Position numbers and translations under genes: made by a program
In this document: positions 6,285 through 15,582 of the stretch, in pieces
Numbering within the stretch: position 1 is the first letter of the stretch
Layout of the letters: each line of letters starts with the position of its first letter
The notes under the pieces: model-generated
What the model saw: the letters and a program-made list of their open reading frames with translations, nothing else
The model's database searches: none
Told to the model about the DNA's origin: nothing
Origin: a virus
Length of the DNA stretch: 36,528 nucleotides
IMG/VR virus record: IMGVR_UViG_3300022602_000243
Span: 1-36,528 of that record
Strand: one strand, 5' to 3'

Positions 6285-7592
6285 TTAGTATTTGACGCAG
6301 AGTAGAAGTGCCACGGAGCGTGGTCGTGTTTCCGTACCACCAGAAGCAGCAATAGAAATTCCAGTTCCAGCACCATCAGTGCCTCCACCGTTTGAAGATA
6401 TACCATTCCAAACACCATTTTGAGATCCACCGTTGCATGAGTTAAATCCACCACTTACTCGATATGAAAAAGTGTGCCCATGACCCGGATCGTAAATGCC
6501 ATGAGAGTGGCTTGCGTAAGCATCCGCTTGCAATGCACCCAATGATCCCGATGCGGTTCCGTCTGCGTTGGTGCCATATCCACGGATAAAATATCCGCGA
6601 CGATCCGGAAGAGAAAATGTCGTGCTCCCATCACCTGCACCATAAGTCGTTCCGTAGATAGAAAAGAGTGCTGCGTAGGTAGTCCTGCTGATGGTGGATC
6701 CATTGAGTGCAAGGAATCCTGCGGGTGCCGTGGATTGCTCAAATGCCATCACTGCGCCAGTTGGAAGCGTTGGCAGTCCGGTAAGTCCACCACCGTCCCC
6801 GATAAAATGTCCTCCGATGACATTTCCGGAAAATGTTCCCGTTGATCCCGCCACATTGCCTGTGATGTTGCCTGTGACATTGCCAGTAAGATTGCCCGTC
6901 ACATTCCCAACAACATTGCCAGTATGGGTTCCTGCGGTGTTTCCGGTGACATTACCCGTGAGGTTGCCTGTGACATTGCCCGTTAGATTCCCCACGAATC
7001 CCGACACTGCATTCACCACTGCGGCAAAAGACCAAGGTGTGCTGGTCGATGTAGAGATGTTGATGGGGTTAACCGATCCAGATCCAAGACTTGCTGGGCC
7101 TTGCAACATCCATTGGAATGCTCCGGATATATAGGTCATGACCCAGATGCCAGATCCCGTAGGGAAGACGGGAAGTGCAGGAACATCAGAATTGGCATCC
7201 GATCCACGGATGCATTTGCCAATAGCTCTGCCTACCTGCTGCAGTCCCATGGTGAGTTTATCCAATGCCTGCTCGATAGTAGCTGCAGGAAGTCGGTCGC
7301 CCGTGGTGAAGGACGAAAGTTGGGTGTAAGGGATCACACGGGCAATCGTCACCGTGCTAGTGCTAGGAATGGCAGAAGTTGTGGTGATGCTTCCGGTGTT
7401 TTCGGTGCTGCCAGTGTTTTGCGTCACGGTGTACCCCGTATTAAGGGCAAGGGTCGTGACATTGCCGTTGAGGTCGGCAACCAAGACTTCAAGATCCGTG
7501 GGGTTTTGAAACACAAACGGCACAGGGTATGCCGTCACCGTGGAGGCATTTCCTGCATACGAAATCGAGGATGTAGAGGAAGAAACGGACAT
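6285..7592 (-). CDS. Tail fibre with T7-type N-terminal domain and tail-collar domain
   Basis: The 435-residue protein has three parts. Residues 1-150 (YPVPFVFQNPTDLEVLVADLNG...IEQALDKLTMGLQQVGRAIGKCIRG) match the virion-attachment domain of T7 gp17-like fibres. Residues about 198-260 are short repeats of G-N-[VLI]-T-G-N/T, a likely triple-stranded shaft. The C-terminal region has LPTGAVMAFEQSTAPAGFLALNG and FSLPDRRGYFIRGYG, the phage tail-collar signature, then a glycine-rich tip ending in ALLLCVKY. It is first in its operon, 27 bases below conserved motif b; the start has no SD sequence. Confidence 0.9.
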   Translation of the reverse strand: MSVSSSTSSISYAGNASTVTAYPVPFVFQNPTDLEVLVADLNGNVTTLALNTGYTVTQNTGSTENTGSITTTSAIPSTSTVTIARVIPYTQLSSFTTGDRLPAATIEQALDKLTMGLQQVGRAIGKCIRGSDANSDVPALPVFPTGSGIWVMTYISGAFQWMLQGPASLGSGSVNPINISTSTSTPWSFAAVVNAVSGFVGNLTGNVTGNLTGNVTGNTAGTHTGNVVGNVTGNLTGNVTGNITGNVAGSTGTFSGNVIGGHFIGDGGGLTGLPTLPTGAVMAFEQSTAPAGFLALNGSTISRTTYAALFSIYGTTYGAGDGSTTFSLPDRRGYFIRGYGTNADGTASGSLGALQADAYASHSHGIYDPGHGHTFSYRVSGGFNSCNGGSQNGVWNGISSNGGGTDGAGTGISIAASGGTETRPRSVALLLCVKY

Positions 7593-7618
7593 CTTTGTGG
7601 AGGTGTTCTAGCAGTCGG

Positions 7619-7641
7619 ATATATACACCTCAACCTGTTTT
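7619..7641 (-). promoter_or_regulatory. Conserved phage motif, copy b, before the tail fibre operon
   Basis: The minus strand contains AACAGGTTGAGGTGTATATA, identical over 20 bases to copy d at 18713-18737. It lies 27 bases before the tail fibre start and faces away from copy c, which points at the plus-strand gene. No sigma70 -35 box lies at normal spacing from the TATATA. Confidence 0.6.
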
Positions 7642-7663
7642 GTGTGATGTCTTGACAATTTTT

Positions 7664-7686
7664 CTGCGGGCGCGAGGGTGTATACA
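7664..7686 (+). promoter_or_regulatory. Conserved phage motif, copy c, plus strand, at the start of the lone plus-strand gene
   Basis: The plus strand reads CGCGAGGGTGTATACATG, a diverged copy of the motif core (GAGGTGTATATA) and the only one in plus orientation. It runs straight into the ATG at 7686. It may act as a promoter giving a leaderless mRNA, or GAGGG may serve as an SD sequence 7 bases before the ATG. A TTGACA at 7652-7657 is 23 bases from TATACA, too far for a normal sigma70 promoter. Confidence 0.45.
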
Positions 7687-7943
7687 TGAAATACCTCCTT
7701 GCACTGATCGTTGCAGGTTCGGTTGTTGCCCACGCAGACCTAGACAATGCAGGTATCGAGGCAGGCAATGCCCTTTACGCACAACTCACCAAGGCAGTAC
7801 CTCCCGCCAATTCCTTGGCAGACACATCCGGTCAGATCGCCATCATGAAGGAAGCAATGAAGGATATCGAGATGCAGCAGAAGATGCAGCAGATTGCCCA
7901 TGATGAAGCAATGGCAGTCCTGCCTACTTATCCTACTAGGTAG
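7686..7943 (+). CDS. Small exported protein, the only plus-strand gene
   Basis: The 85-residue product has a classical signal peptide (KYLLALIVAGSVVAHA, cleavage probable after AHA at residue 17) and a polar, helical mature part with a Met/Gln-rich segment (MKEAMKDIEMQQKMQQIAHDEAM). It is encoded opposite to all other genes, between the divergent tail fibre operon and the convergent end of the giant virion gene, whose stop is one base away. It has its own motif copy. This is the profile of a moron: a gene expressed separately, perhaps from the prophage, acting in the periplasm. No family is recognised. Confidence 0.65.
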   Translation: MKYLLALIVAGSVVAHADLDNAGIEAGNALYAQLTKAVPPANSLADTSGQIAIMKEAMKDIEMQQKMQQIAHDEAMAVLPTYPTR

Positions 7944-7944
7944 G

Positions 7945-10900
7945 TTATTCGTTCGCGTTCTGCACTGCACCTGCTGCAGCCTTGCCCGTGTTGCTCCATG
8001 CAGCGACACCGGAGAGACCCTTGGCTAGAAGATCCTTTTGGAAAGCATAGGAGAGTGACCATGCCGCAACGATGGAGACATCCTTGACCATGTCGGCATA
8101 ATCTTTTCCGGTCATCTCGTCATTCTTCATGTGCTGGTAGATGTGGTATCCACCACGGGCCATGTCAGATAGAGGGTTGCCTGCTGCGTAGAAAGGATTG
8201 TGTCCTGTGATCGCAGCTTTCAGTGATCCGGACGCAAACGGGCCAATAATCGGAACACCGTAGATTGGCCCCGTGGCAAGGGATGCCACCAGTTCCTTCC
8301 AATTCTCTGCCTCTTCCTTTTGCTGATCCGATCCGCAAATCATCGTGTAGGCAGTCTTCACCAACCATTCCACGGCACCGGATGCTGCCCATGTTGCCAG
8401 AATCTTGCCGTAACGGTCTGCCTTGATGCCTGCTGCCTCCAAAGCGGATTTGCCCTCGGAGTCGATTTTGGCACCACGGTACAAGTTGATGACCGATGCC
8501 AATGCCTGCTGCGCTGGGCCTGCGTAGAGTTGCATCCAATCTGGGCCGACCTTGCCCCAACTGGAGATTGGCTTATCTCCACGGAAAGTCGGGTTCATAC
8601 GCTCGTGCAGCATCTGATCGACCTGCTGTTGAGCGTAGGAGTGTGCCTCCGCATCAGACATGCCAAGACCCTGCGCTTCCGTAAAAGCAGCGTCATAGCG
8701 GACTGCTCCACTCCATGCTGCAGACACATTAACGGTTGCGTGTAGGGGAACCATGGACATCTTTGCGATTTGCTGTCCGGTCAGTGCAGCACCCTGCATG
8801 AAAGGGGATGACCACTCTCGTGCTGCCTGTAGTGCATCAGCACCCGTCTCGGAGTGCGCTGCGTCTGCGAACCTACTCACGACCTTATCTTTGATCATGG
8901 CATTTCCACCAAAGAATGCGTTCCTAGGTGCAAGTCCGGTTCCTACACGCAGTGCCGATAGGATGTACTGTGTCGGGGAAATCTCGGACAGTGGTGCCAA
9001 ACCGACATTGATGTGCTTGGCAGCAGTCGGGATCGATCCACCGAGGGTTGCGACCGACATTACCGAGGCAAACATCTTTTTGAGATGCATGTCTTGGTTG
9101 CTCATGTTCTGGGTGGTCTGCTTGTCGCGGGAGAGCACCTTCATGTAGTTCTTGAGGAAGTCGCTATGGTTAGCGTTCTGGGAACCAATGGATCGCAGCA
9201 CCTGCGTGTCTCCAAAGATGGCGCGGAAATCCCGCAGGGTTTCGGCATGCGAGACCCAGTAGTTCACATTCATCATGTGGTTCTGCAGCTTGGCCCATGC
9301 ATTGTCGTAACGCAGAATGCCACCGAAATTGCCTCGTGACTTTGTCCATGAGGGTTGGCTCGACGCACCACCCGCCTGACCATCATCCATGTCGATGATC
9401 TTCTCCGGTTCGGAAGTGTCAAAGGTAAGGGGGGCGTAATTTTCCACACGGGGAAGATCGACTCCGTACAACCTGCGGAATACGGGATTGATGCGGTCGT
9501 AGTTGTCGTATGCTTGTTTGGCTAGGTCGTAGACATCCTTTGCCTTGGACTTCATGACGAGGTCACGGATCTTGGCAACCACATCGGGAGTCAGTCCATT
9601 GCGCTCGACCTTCTGAATGGAATCGGGTTGTTCCGCTGCAGTGAGAGCATCGACAAATTGAAGCGTGGAAAGGAGAAGTTCCTCTTCCGGACTTTCCTCG
9701 GTGAGTTCGTGGATATCGATGCGCTTGATCTTGCTGTTATCGGGATCAGACAGCACCCGCATCAGATTGTTGTACTCACGGTCGGTGATTAGTCCTTTGT
9801 AGTTGTCGAGTTCGCCACGGTCGATTGTGCGTACTTTGTACACATTGTTCGGACGGATCTTTATGCCCGTCTTTTTCAATGTCGTGGAAAGTTCGGAAAT
9901 GATTTTTTGAACCTCTAGGGTGCTTGCGGGTTTGCCGTTCTTTCCCCACTTCTCTCGGAGTGTCTGGATGGCATCGTGCTGGAATTTGATGTTGGCATCT
10001 GCCTCGTCATTCTGGGCCTTGTTGAGCCTTTGCACCCACTCATCACCGAGAGGGGAGTTCTTGAGGATCTGACGGAAAAGTTGTGTCGGAAGCAGAAGGT
10101 TGTCCGTGCGCTTGCTCGGTGTCGCTTTGCCAGAGGCATCCTTGTCTCGTGCAGACTGCACCGAGGTTGGAGTTCCCTTCTTGCCACCGTTGACAATATC
10201 CATCACCTGCTGACGGATTGCTTTGTTTTGATCGGAACGAGCTTTCTTCTCTGCGTTGAACTCAAAGCGTCCGTTCTGGATGATGTCCTTGAGTTCCTCG
10301 ACTGCGGCACCCATCCGGTCAACATCAGACCTGCGGAGTTCTGCTGTCTTGAGCTTGCCATCGGCATCAGTCATGGACATGCCACCGTGCGTGTTAGCCA
10401 ACCATATCTGCGTGTCGAGTTTGTCGATCTTGGCCTGACGAGCATCCTCGTCGATAGTGCCCTCACCATTCTCTAGTTTGTCCTTTTCAGCCTGCAGCGA
10501 CTGCACATGAGAATCGACCTCTGCCAAGTCCATGTGGGAATACCTTTGGATGTCGGCAAGGATGGCATGGGTGTCGGCACCAAGTTTTCCCTTGGGCTTT
10601 TCTCCTGCCTTCATCTTGGGTGCTGACTTGTCGAGTAGCTTCTGGTGACGGGTTGAGAAATCGTTTACCAGTGCATCGTCCAATGCTTCCTTGGCCTTGC
10701 GGACGGTCTTCACCAACATGTCGGTGCGTTCGGCATCGGTCGTGAGTGAGGAATACTTGGTGAAAATGTTGCCTTGCTCACCGGAATAGGGGTTGCGCCA
10801 GTTTCGGATGAACTCGGCACGGATCTCCTTGGGGAGTGCATTGATAACCGCATTGATCTCGATGAGTCCCTGCTCACGATACTTTTCCTCTAGGGTTCCG

Positions 10901-13900
10901 GTGACATCACGGGAATCGGCACGGGAGAAAGCATCGATGGTGTCCTGCACCTGCTTGACCTTTTCGCGCATCTTTTCCCAAATGGGGATATACACCTCTG
11001 GGTCAGAATGAATGCGCTTGTCGATCTCGTCTTGGAACTTCTGACGGTCTTCTGCAGAACGGATGGAATAGGTGATTCGGTTGTCGTTTGGGTTGAAGCG
11101 TTCCGAAAGCGGGATGACGTTGCCTGCCTCGTCACGGGTGATCGGGTCTGCGGATTTGATCTCATCCTCTTTAAAGATGACGTAACTGTCGTTGGCTTTA
11201 TTGGGGTCATTTAGTGAATCTTTCAGGCCCTTAAAAACAAAACCGTCAATACCTTGATCGAGGTATTGCTTCCGCACTTTTTCCATCACTTCGGCGGGCA
11301 TAGATGTTCCCGCTGTTAGTGAAGGCATGTATTCTTGAGCTTTCTTTAGCACCTCATCCATGAACTCAATGAACTCGTCATTCCCAAACTTGCGTTCTAT
11401 GTTGAGGTTTCTGGGGATCGCAAGTCTATAGACTCTTCCATTTGGATTGTTTTCGGAACTACCCGTCCACTGTGCTGCTGTCTCCTTGTCACCTAATGCC
11501 ATCCAAGTTCCGATAGCATCACGGAAACCTCGACCACGGTGGAGAGAGTTAAATCGATTAATCTCTTTGTTTGTGCTGCCGTGATAAAAGTTGGTGTAAT
11601 ATCCAGCATCATATAAAGCCTCGTCAACTAGCCTCTGCTGCTCTGCCTCGTCGCCACTCTTGACTGCCGCATCGTATGCCTCGTCACGGGCGCGGAGGGA
11701 GAAAGTGGTAGCAAGTCCACGCTCGACATCGAGAGGAGTCGTTGACCAGTTCAAAGGATAGTCGGGGATTTCTGGGAACAGATCCTTTACATTCCGGAAA
11801 TTTGTCATCCTTGCAATAGGTTCTCCTTTAAGAACATACCCGTATGAAAGGTGCTCTGGTACTCCTGCCTCGGCTGCGGTCATGGGAGTCTGGTCGGGAT
11901 GAAGTTTGATGATTCCGGAGATCGATCCTACAGGCAACCCCTTGAAGGATGGTTCTTCAATATCCCGTACCATTTGCACCGCATCGGGGAATCCCGCCTT
12001 GGTCATCTTTTGGGAAAGCAACGACTGATAGGCAATCTTTTCACCTTCAGACTTGGTAACCGTTTTGCTCTTTTGGAAATAGGTGCTTCCTCGTTTTTGC
12101 TGCGGCATGTCCACAATATCTTTCTTGGCCTGCTCCAAAGTTTTCCACGGTGTCGTGTGGTCGGTTCGGATTTTGGAATTGGCATGCTCTGCAAACAATT
12201 CGCGGATCCTATTGAGTTCTGCCAGTGCCTGCTTCTTGGTCAGTTTTCCAGCATCGATGTTTTCTTGCAGGTCGTGGAACCAGCAATGGGCAAAGGTTTT
12301 GTTTCCGATGACATTTCCTTCCTGCATGAGCATTAGCTTCATGTACCCGCCAGTGGTGGATGCCTTATTGAGTTCACCATTGGCAACACCTTCAGCATTG
12401 TATGCCCAAACAATTCCCTTCTCTAGGTTTTCAAGGATGGTGGGGTAGAACATGCCACCCTGCAGCGGGATTCCTTTGTAATCCCCGACCCTCATTCTAT
12501 CAATCCACATGCCGTATACATGCTCGGTATCTTGGGAAATCTGGTCGTAAATCTCTTTGCTCATATCTGGATACGCAGTGGGAAGCGAACGGATCGAGTA
12601 TGAGGTTTCCGGTGACCATGGGATTTTTTGCCACTCTTCACCCGTTTGCTTGGAGGGATCGAGATCCTCTAGCGGGGTGGATGGAGCATCCGAACCCGAC
12701 TCGGTGCTTTCGTCGGGATGGTATATGGAATCCTTTTCTGGTTTTGGTTCCGCATCGGGTTCACCAGCACGGATCGAGAAAGTAGGTTGCCCTGCTGCCT
12801 CTAGGGGAGGGTTTACCGTGTCTACCAGTTTCTGGTCACTCTTGGGGGCTAATCGGGTCTCTGCAGGCAATCCTAGGGCATTTGCGAGGTATTCGGAAAA
12901 GTCCTTGGGGATCTCCCCCGCATCGACTGCCTGTTTCACATGCTGACCGATCTCCTGTACATCACGGAAGTAGGATGCCATGGACATGAAGTAACCTTGG
13001 AGGTCGGGAGGGTAGGAAGCAAAATCTGCGGTGTGCCCACCAAAGAGGTGCATTCCTGCCTTGGTGACTGCCTCGATCACCTCACGGTCGGTCGGGTCAA
13101 CCTTGTTCGGCATGAACTCCACAGGGGAACCGGAACGGGCAGAGACCACTGCCTCGGTCGCGGCGACCCAATCTTTGAACTGGTCAGCAGAAATCTGACC
13201 GGACTGCAGGAGTCGGGAAGTCCAAGCATCAAGACTCTCGTGAAGGTTGATGTCGGGAGTTCCTTTTGCATTGGTGATCTGGGTGACATACTTGCTAATG
13301 TCGTTCCGCAAGTCCTCGGAAATGGGTGTCGTGGCCTGCCATCCCTCGACCATTGCTTTCACTGCATCCGATCCGTAAGGAAGTTCTGCGGTGAGGATGC
13401 GGTTCTGCACATCGTCTGGTAGCGATTCAAATCCGGAGAGCTTATTAGCAGTGCCGAGTTGGTTGGAAAAGTTGTACTTGAAATTGATCCCGTCGATACC
13501 GTTCTTTGCTGCGTTTTCGCGGATCCTCTGCTCCATGGCAAAGGATTGCAGCAAGTGGATCCTCTCGAAACCGGATGCCAGACTGAACACCTTCCCCGCT
13601 TCCTCTGCATCATTGGTTCGCACCAGTTCGTGGATGTTGCCGTTAATCGGGTCGAGGATGGTTACCACATGCTCTCCGGTCTGCGGGTCGATGTGGGTGC
13701 GCGGAAGGGTGGGATCGTTTTCCGGATTGGTGGCGAGTTCCTGCAGTTTCGCACGGAATGCCTTTCCTGCTTCAACATCACGGGTTGACCATGCAGCACG
13801 GTAGGTGGCAGGGATCTCCGCATCTGTCTTTCCGATAAACAGGTTCTTGTCCATGCCTGCGGCACGGGCTGCGATGGGATCACGCAAGTACGCAATCTGC

Positions 13901-15576
13901 TCTTGGATCTGTTCCGGAGTCAGTTTGTCGTGAGCAATACCACCGAGCAGCATCATCACCGCAAAAGTGGTCGGTGTGTGAATGAGGGTGTCGAGTGCTT
14001 CTTTGGAGAAATCCCTGTCCTTACCGAAATCCTTGTCGAGTGCCGTGGACGCGATATCTCCAGCAAGATCCATGAACTGCGATCCGGTCATCGCACCCGT
14101 GGAAACCGTGCCATGCAGAACTGCGTTGAGCACAGGACGGTCGAGGGCAAGCGTGTTGATTGCCACCTCGGTCGCAGGGAATGCCTTGGCAACCGTTCCC
14201 ATTCCGACCAACTGCAAAGCAGCAGACATCACTCCAACACTGGAAACCTTTGCCTCAATCTCTTTAAGATCGATGTCGGGGTTCTGGGCAATCTGACGGT
14301 CTTGATAATCGACCATTGATGATCCCATCATGTATGCTTCACCCGCTGCAGCACCGAAACGGAAAGCAAGAACATAGGATGCGGCACCGGAGACTTCACC
14401 GATGGCTTTTTCTCCCCACCAATTGCTCTTGATCGGGTTCACCTCCTCATTGGCAATGCTTCGCAGAACCGAACGCATTTTCAGATTGCGGATCTGCCTT
14501 TCAAGTTTTGCAATATAGTTCTTGTTTTGATCTTGCTCCGGAAGTGACTTGTGAAGGTCGAGGTAATCCTGCAGTGGTTGCAGTTTTATCGTGTCCTTGA
14601 TTTTTGGAAGCAACCCCGAAACGGGCCTGCCAATCTGCTGCGCGAGTCGATAAGTGACTGCTGCCATGGGACTGTCACCATCTCCCTTGTTGGAAAGTTT
14701 CGCGTATGCACGGACAAGTGCGCGAACTTTGGGGATATCCTGCGATGGTACTTCTGCGAGTTTGTCGGCAAGACGGTCGGCAACCTCACTGGAATGCGTC
14801 ACCGGACGGATTGTGGATTCCGCATCGGGGTTGCTCATGTCAACACCCAGAGCATTCTGAACCTGCCTGACGGCACCCTTTGCCTTGTTTGCTATGTCAT
14901 CGGTGGGGTTGTCATTCTGGAAATTCTGGACGATCTCCTTGGCAAGTTGACCATACGGAGACTGCACGGCATGCCTCGCGGGGATGTATGCCTGCATGAA
15001 GGCATTCATTTTCTGCGATTCCGGTACACCGACAAACGATCCTGCATGTTGCGTGTTCCACTCCTGATATCGTGAAAGCATCGACTTGTTCATGCCTGCA
15101 TCTGCATCCTCCATGTCATCTTGCAGTGCTTTATTACGGGCCTCGTCGATTGCCGTAGATTGCTCATCGGCTACCCTAAATTGGTTTCCAAGGGTTGAAC
15201 GGAATTGACCCTCGTTGTTGGGCATGTCGAGGTTGTTCTCTTTGATGAACTTCTGTTTCTGATACTCGTAGTTCTGGGCAATGTCTTCAGGTGCCTGACC
15301 CGTGAACAGGGAGAGTGCCTTGATGTTCATACCGAGGTCTCGGTACTCCTGCGGGTTCTCATCCGCAGGTGCCTGACTGATCACATTGGGAGTCAGTCCA
15401 CCGTTGTTGTTTTTATCGGCAAAGGCATCGCGGAACTTGGCCCTCTCTGGGTCAGACGCAATGTTAATGTTGTAGAGTTGCGGTGCCTGTGGCGCATCCT
15501 CGAAATTGTTCAGACTCGATGTGAATGGAGTCTGGAGATCAAGGGACGGTTGATCAGTTTGGGTTGTATCAGACAT
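7945..15576 (-). CDS. Giant internal virion / polyvalent protein with ADP-ribosyltransferase-like domain
   Basis: At 2543 residues this is the largest gene, in the slot of T7 gp16, so it is probably packed in the head and ejected with the DNA. Residues about 380-560 include hydrophobic, glycine-rich segments. FSIR-like tetrapeptides at about 932 (FSIR), 991 (YSIR), 1289 (FSLR) and 1501 (YSIR) mark off modules. The 1289-1501 module has FYHGST near 1330, an A-A-Q-W segment, and YVIFKEDEIKSADP followed by GNVIPLSERFNP, as in the ADP-ribosyltransferase domains of large polyvalent phage proteins. The 991-1289 module (GGMFYPTILENLEKGIVWAYN) also resembles a polyvalent-protein domain. Residues about 2080-2530 are rich in small hydrophobic helices that may contact membrane. 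No lysozyme motif was seen. Enzyme activity is inferred. Confidence 0.75.
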   Translation of the reverse strand: MSDTTQTDQPSLDLQTPFTSSLNNFEDAPQAPQLYNINIASDPERAKFRDAFADKNNNGGLTPNVISQAPADENPQEYRDLGMNIKALSLFTGQAPEDIAQNYEYQKQKFIKENNLDMPNNEGQFRSTLGNQFRVADEQSTAIDEARNKALQDDMEDADAGMNKSMLSRYQEWNTQHAGSFVGVPESQKMNAFMQAYIPARHAVQSPYGQLAKEIVQNFQNDNPTDDIANKAKGAVRQVQNALGVDMSNPDAESTIRPVTHSSEVADRLADKLAEVPSQDIPKVRALVRAYAKLSNKGDGDSPMAAVTYRLAQQIGRPVSGLLPKIKDTIKLQPLQDYLDLHKSLPEQDQNKNYIAKLERQIRNLKMRSVLRSIANEEVNPIKSNWWGEKAIGEVSGAASYVLAFRFGAAAGEAYMMGSSMVDYQDRQIAQNPDIDLKEIEAKVSSVGVMSAALQLVGMGTVAKAFPATEVAINTLALDRPVLNAVLHGTVSTGAMTGSQFMDLAGDIASTALDKDFGKDRDFSKEALDTLIHTPTTFAVMMLLGGIAHDKLTPEQIQEQIAYLRDPIAARAAGMDKNLFIGKTDAEIPATYRAAWSTRDVEAGKAFRAKLQELATNPENDPTLPRTHIDPQTGEHVVTILDPINGNIHELVRTNDAEEAGKVFSLASGFERIHLLQSFAMEQRIRENAAKNGIDGINFKYNFSNQLGTANKLSGFESLPDDVQNRILTAELPYGSDAVKAMVEGWQATTPISEDLRNDISKYVTQITNAKGTPDINLHESLDAWTSRLLQSGQISADQFKDWVAATEAVVSARSGSPVEFMPNKVDPTDREVIEAVTKAGMHLFGGHTADFASYPPDLQGYFMSMASYFRDVQEIGQHVKQAVDAGEIPKDFSEYLANALGLPAETRLAPKSDQKLVDTVNPPLEAAGQPTFSIRAGEPDAEPKPEKDSIYHPDESTESGSDAPSTPLEDLDPSKQTGEEWQKIPWSPETSYSIRSLPTAYPDMSKEIYDQISQDTEHVYGMWIDRMRVGDYKGIPLQGGMFYPTILENLEKGIVWAYNAEGVANGELNKASTTGGYMKLMLMQEGNVIGNKTFAHCWFHDLQENIDAGKLTKKQALAELNRIRELFAEHANSKIRTDHTTPWKTLEQAKKDIVDMPQQKRGSTYFQKSKTVTKSEGEKIAYQSLLSQKMTKAGFPDAVQMVRDIEEPSFKGLPVGSISGIIKLHPDQTPMTAAEAGVPEHLSYGYVLKGEPIARMTNFRNVKDLFPEIPDYPLNWSTTPLDVERGLATTFSLRARDEAYDAAVKSGDEAEQQRLVDEALYDAGYYTNFYHGSTNKEINRFNSLHRGRGFRDAIGTWMALGDKETAAQWTGSSENNPNGRVYRLAIPRNLNIERKFGNDEFIEFMDEVLKKAQEYMPSLTAGTSMPAEVMEKVRKQYLDQGIDGFVFKGLKDSLNDPNKANDSYVIFKEDEIKSADPITRDEAGNVIPLSERFNPNDNRITYSIRSAEDRQKFQDEIDKRIHSDPEVYIPIWEKMREKVKQVQDTIDAFSRADSRDVTGTLEEKYREQGLIEINAVINALPKEIRAEFIRNWRNPYSGEQGNIFTKYSSLTTDAERTDMLVKTVRKAKEALDDALVNDFSTRHQKLLDKSAPKMKAGEKPKGKLGADTHAILADIQRYSHMDLAEVDSHVQSLQAEKDKLENGEGTIDEDARQAKIDKLDTQIWLANTHGGMSMTDADGKLKTAELRRSDVDRMGAAVEELKDIIQNGRFEFNAEKKARSDQNKAIRQQVMDIVNGGKKGTPTSVQSARDKDASGKATPSKRTDNLLLPTQLFRQILKNSPLGDEWVQRLNKAQNDEADANIKFQHDAIQTLREKWGKNGKPASTLEVQKIISELSTTLKKTGIKIRPNNVYKVRTIDRGELDNYKGLITDREYNNLMRVLSDPDNSKIKRIDIHELTEESPEEELLLSTLQFVDALTAAEQPDSIQKVERNGLTPDVVAKIRDLVMKSKAKDVYDLAKQAYDNYDRINPVFRRLYGVDLPRVENYAPLTFDTSEPEKIIDMDDGQAGGASSQPSWTKSRGNFGGILRYDNAWAKLQNHMMNVNYWVSHAETLRDFRAIFGDTQVLRSIGSQNANHSDFLKNYMKVLSRDKQTTQNMSNQDMHLKKMFASVMSVATLGGSIPTAAKHINVGLAPLSEISPTQYILSALRVGTGLAPRNAFFGGNAMIKDKVVSRFADAAHSETGADALQAAREWSSPFMQGAALTGQQIAKMSMVPLHATVNVSAAWSGAVRYDAAFTEAQGLGMSDAEAHSYAQQQVDQMLHERMNPTFRGDKPISSWGKVGPDWMQLYAGPAQQALASVINLYRGAKIDSEGKSALEAAGIKADRYGKILATWAASGAVEWLVKTAYTMICGSDQQKEEAENWKELVASLATGPIYGVPIIGPFASGSLKAAITGHNPFYAAGNPLSDMARGGYHIYQHMKNDEMTGKDYADMVKDVSIVAAWSLSYAFQKDLLAKGLSGVAAWSNTGKAAAGAVQNANE

Positions 15577-15582
15577 GAATGG

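Noticed and set aside
7652-7686. A sigma70 promoter (TTGACA ... TATACA) for the plus-strand gene
   Set aside because: The spacing is 23 bases, too long for a normal promoter, and the TATACA runs into the start codon.
7925-7950. CCTACTAGGTAGG palindrome as a bidirectional terminator between convergent genes
   Set aside because: The 5-bp arms with a 3-base centre are too short for a stable hairpin and there is no T-run.
10984-11000. A motif-like GAGGTGTATATC on the minus strand inside the giant virion gene
   Set aside because: It is within coding sequence, the core is imperfect (TATATC followed by CC), and it encodes an ordinary E-V-Y-I-P segment; I treat it as chance.
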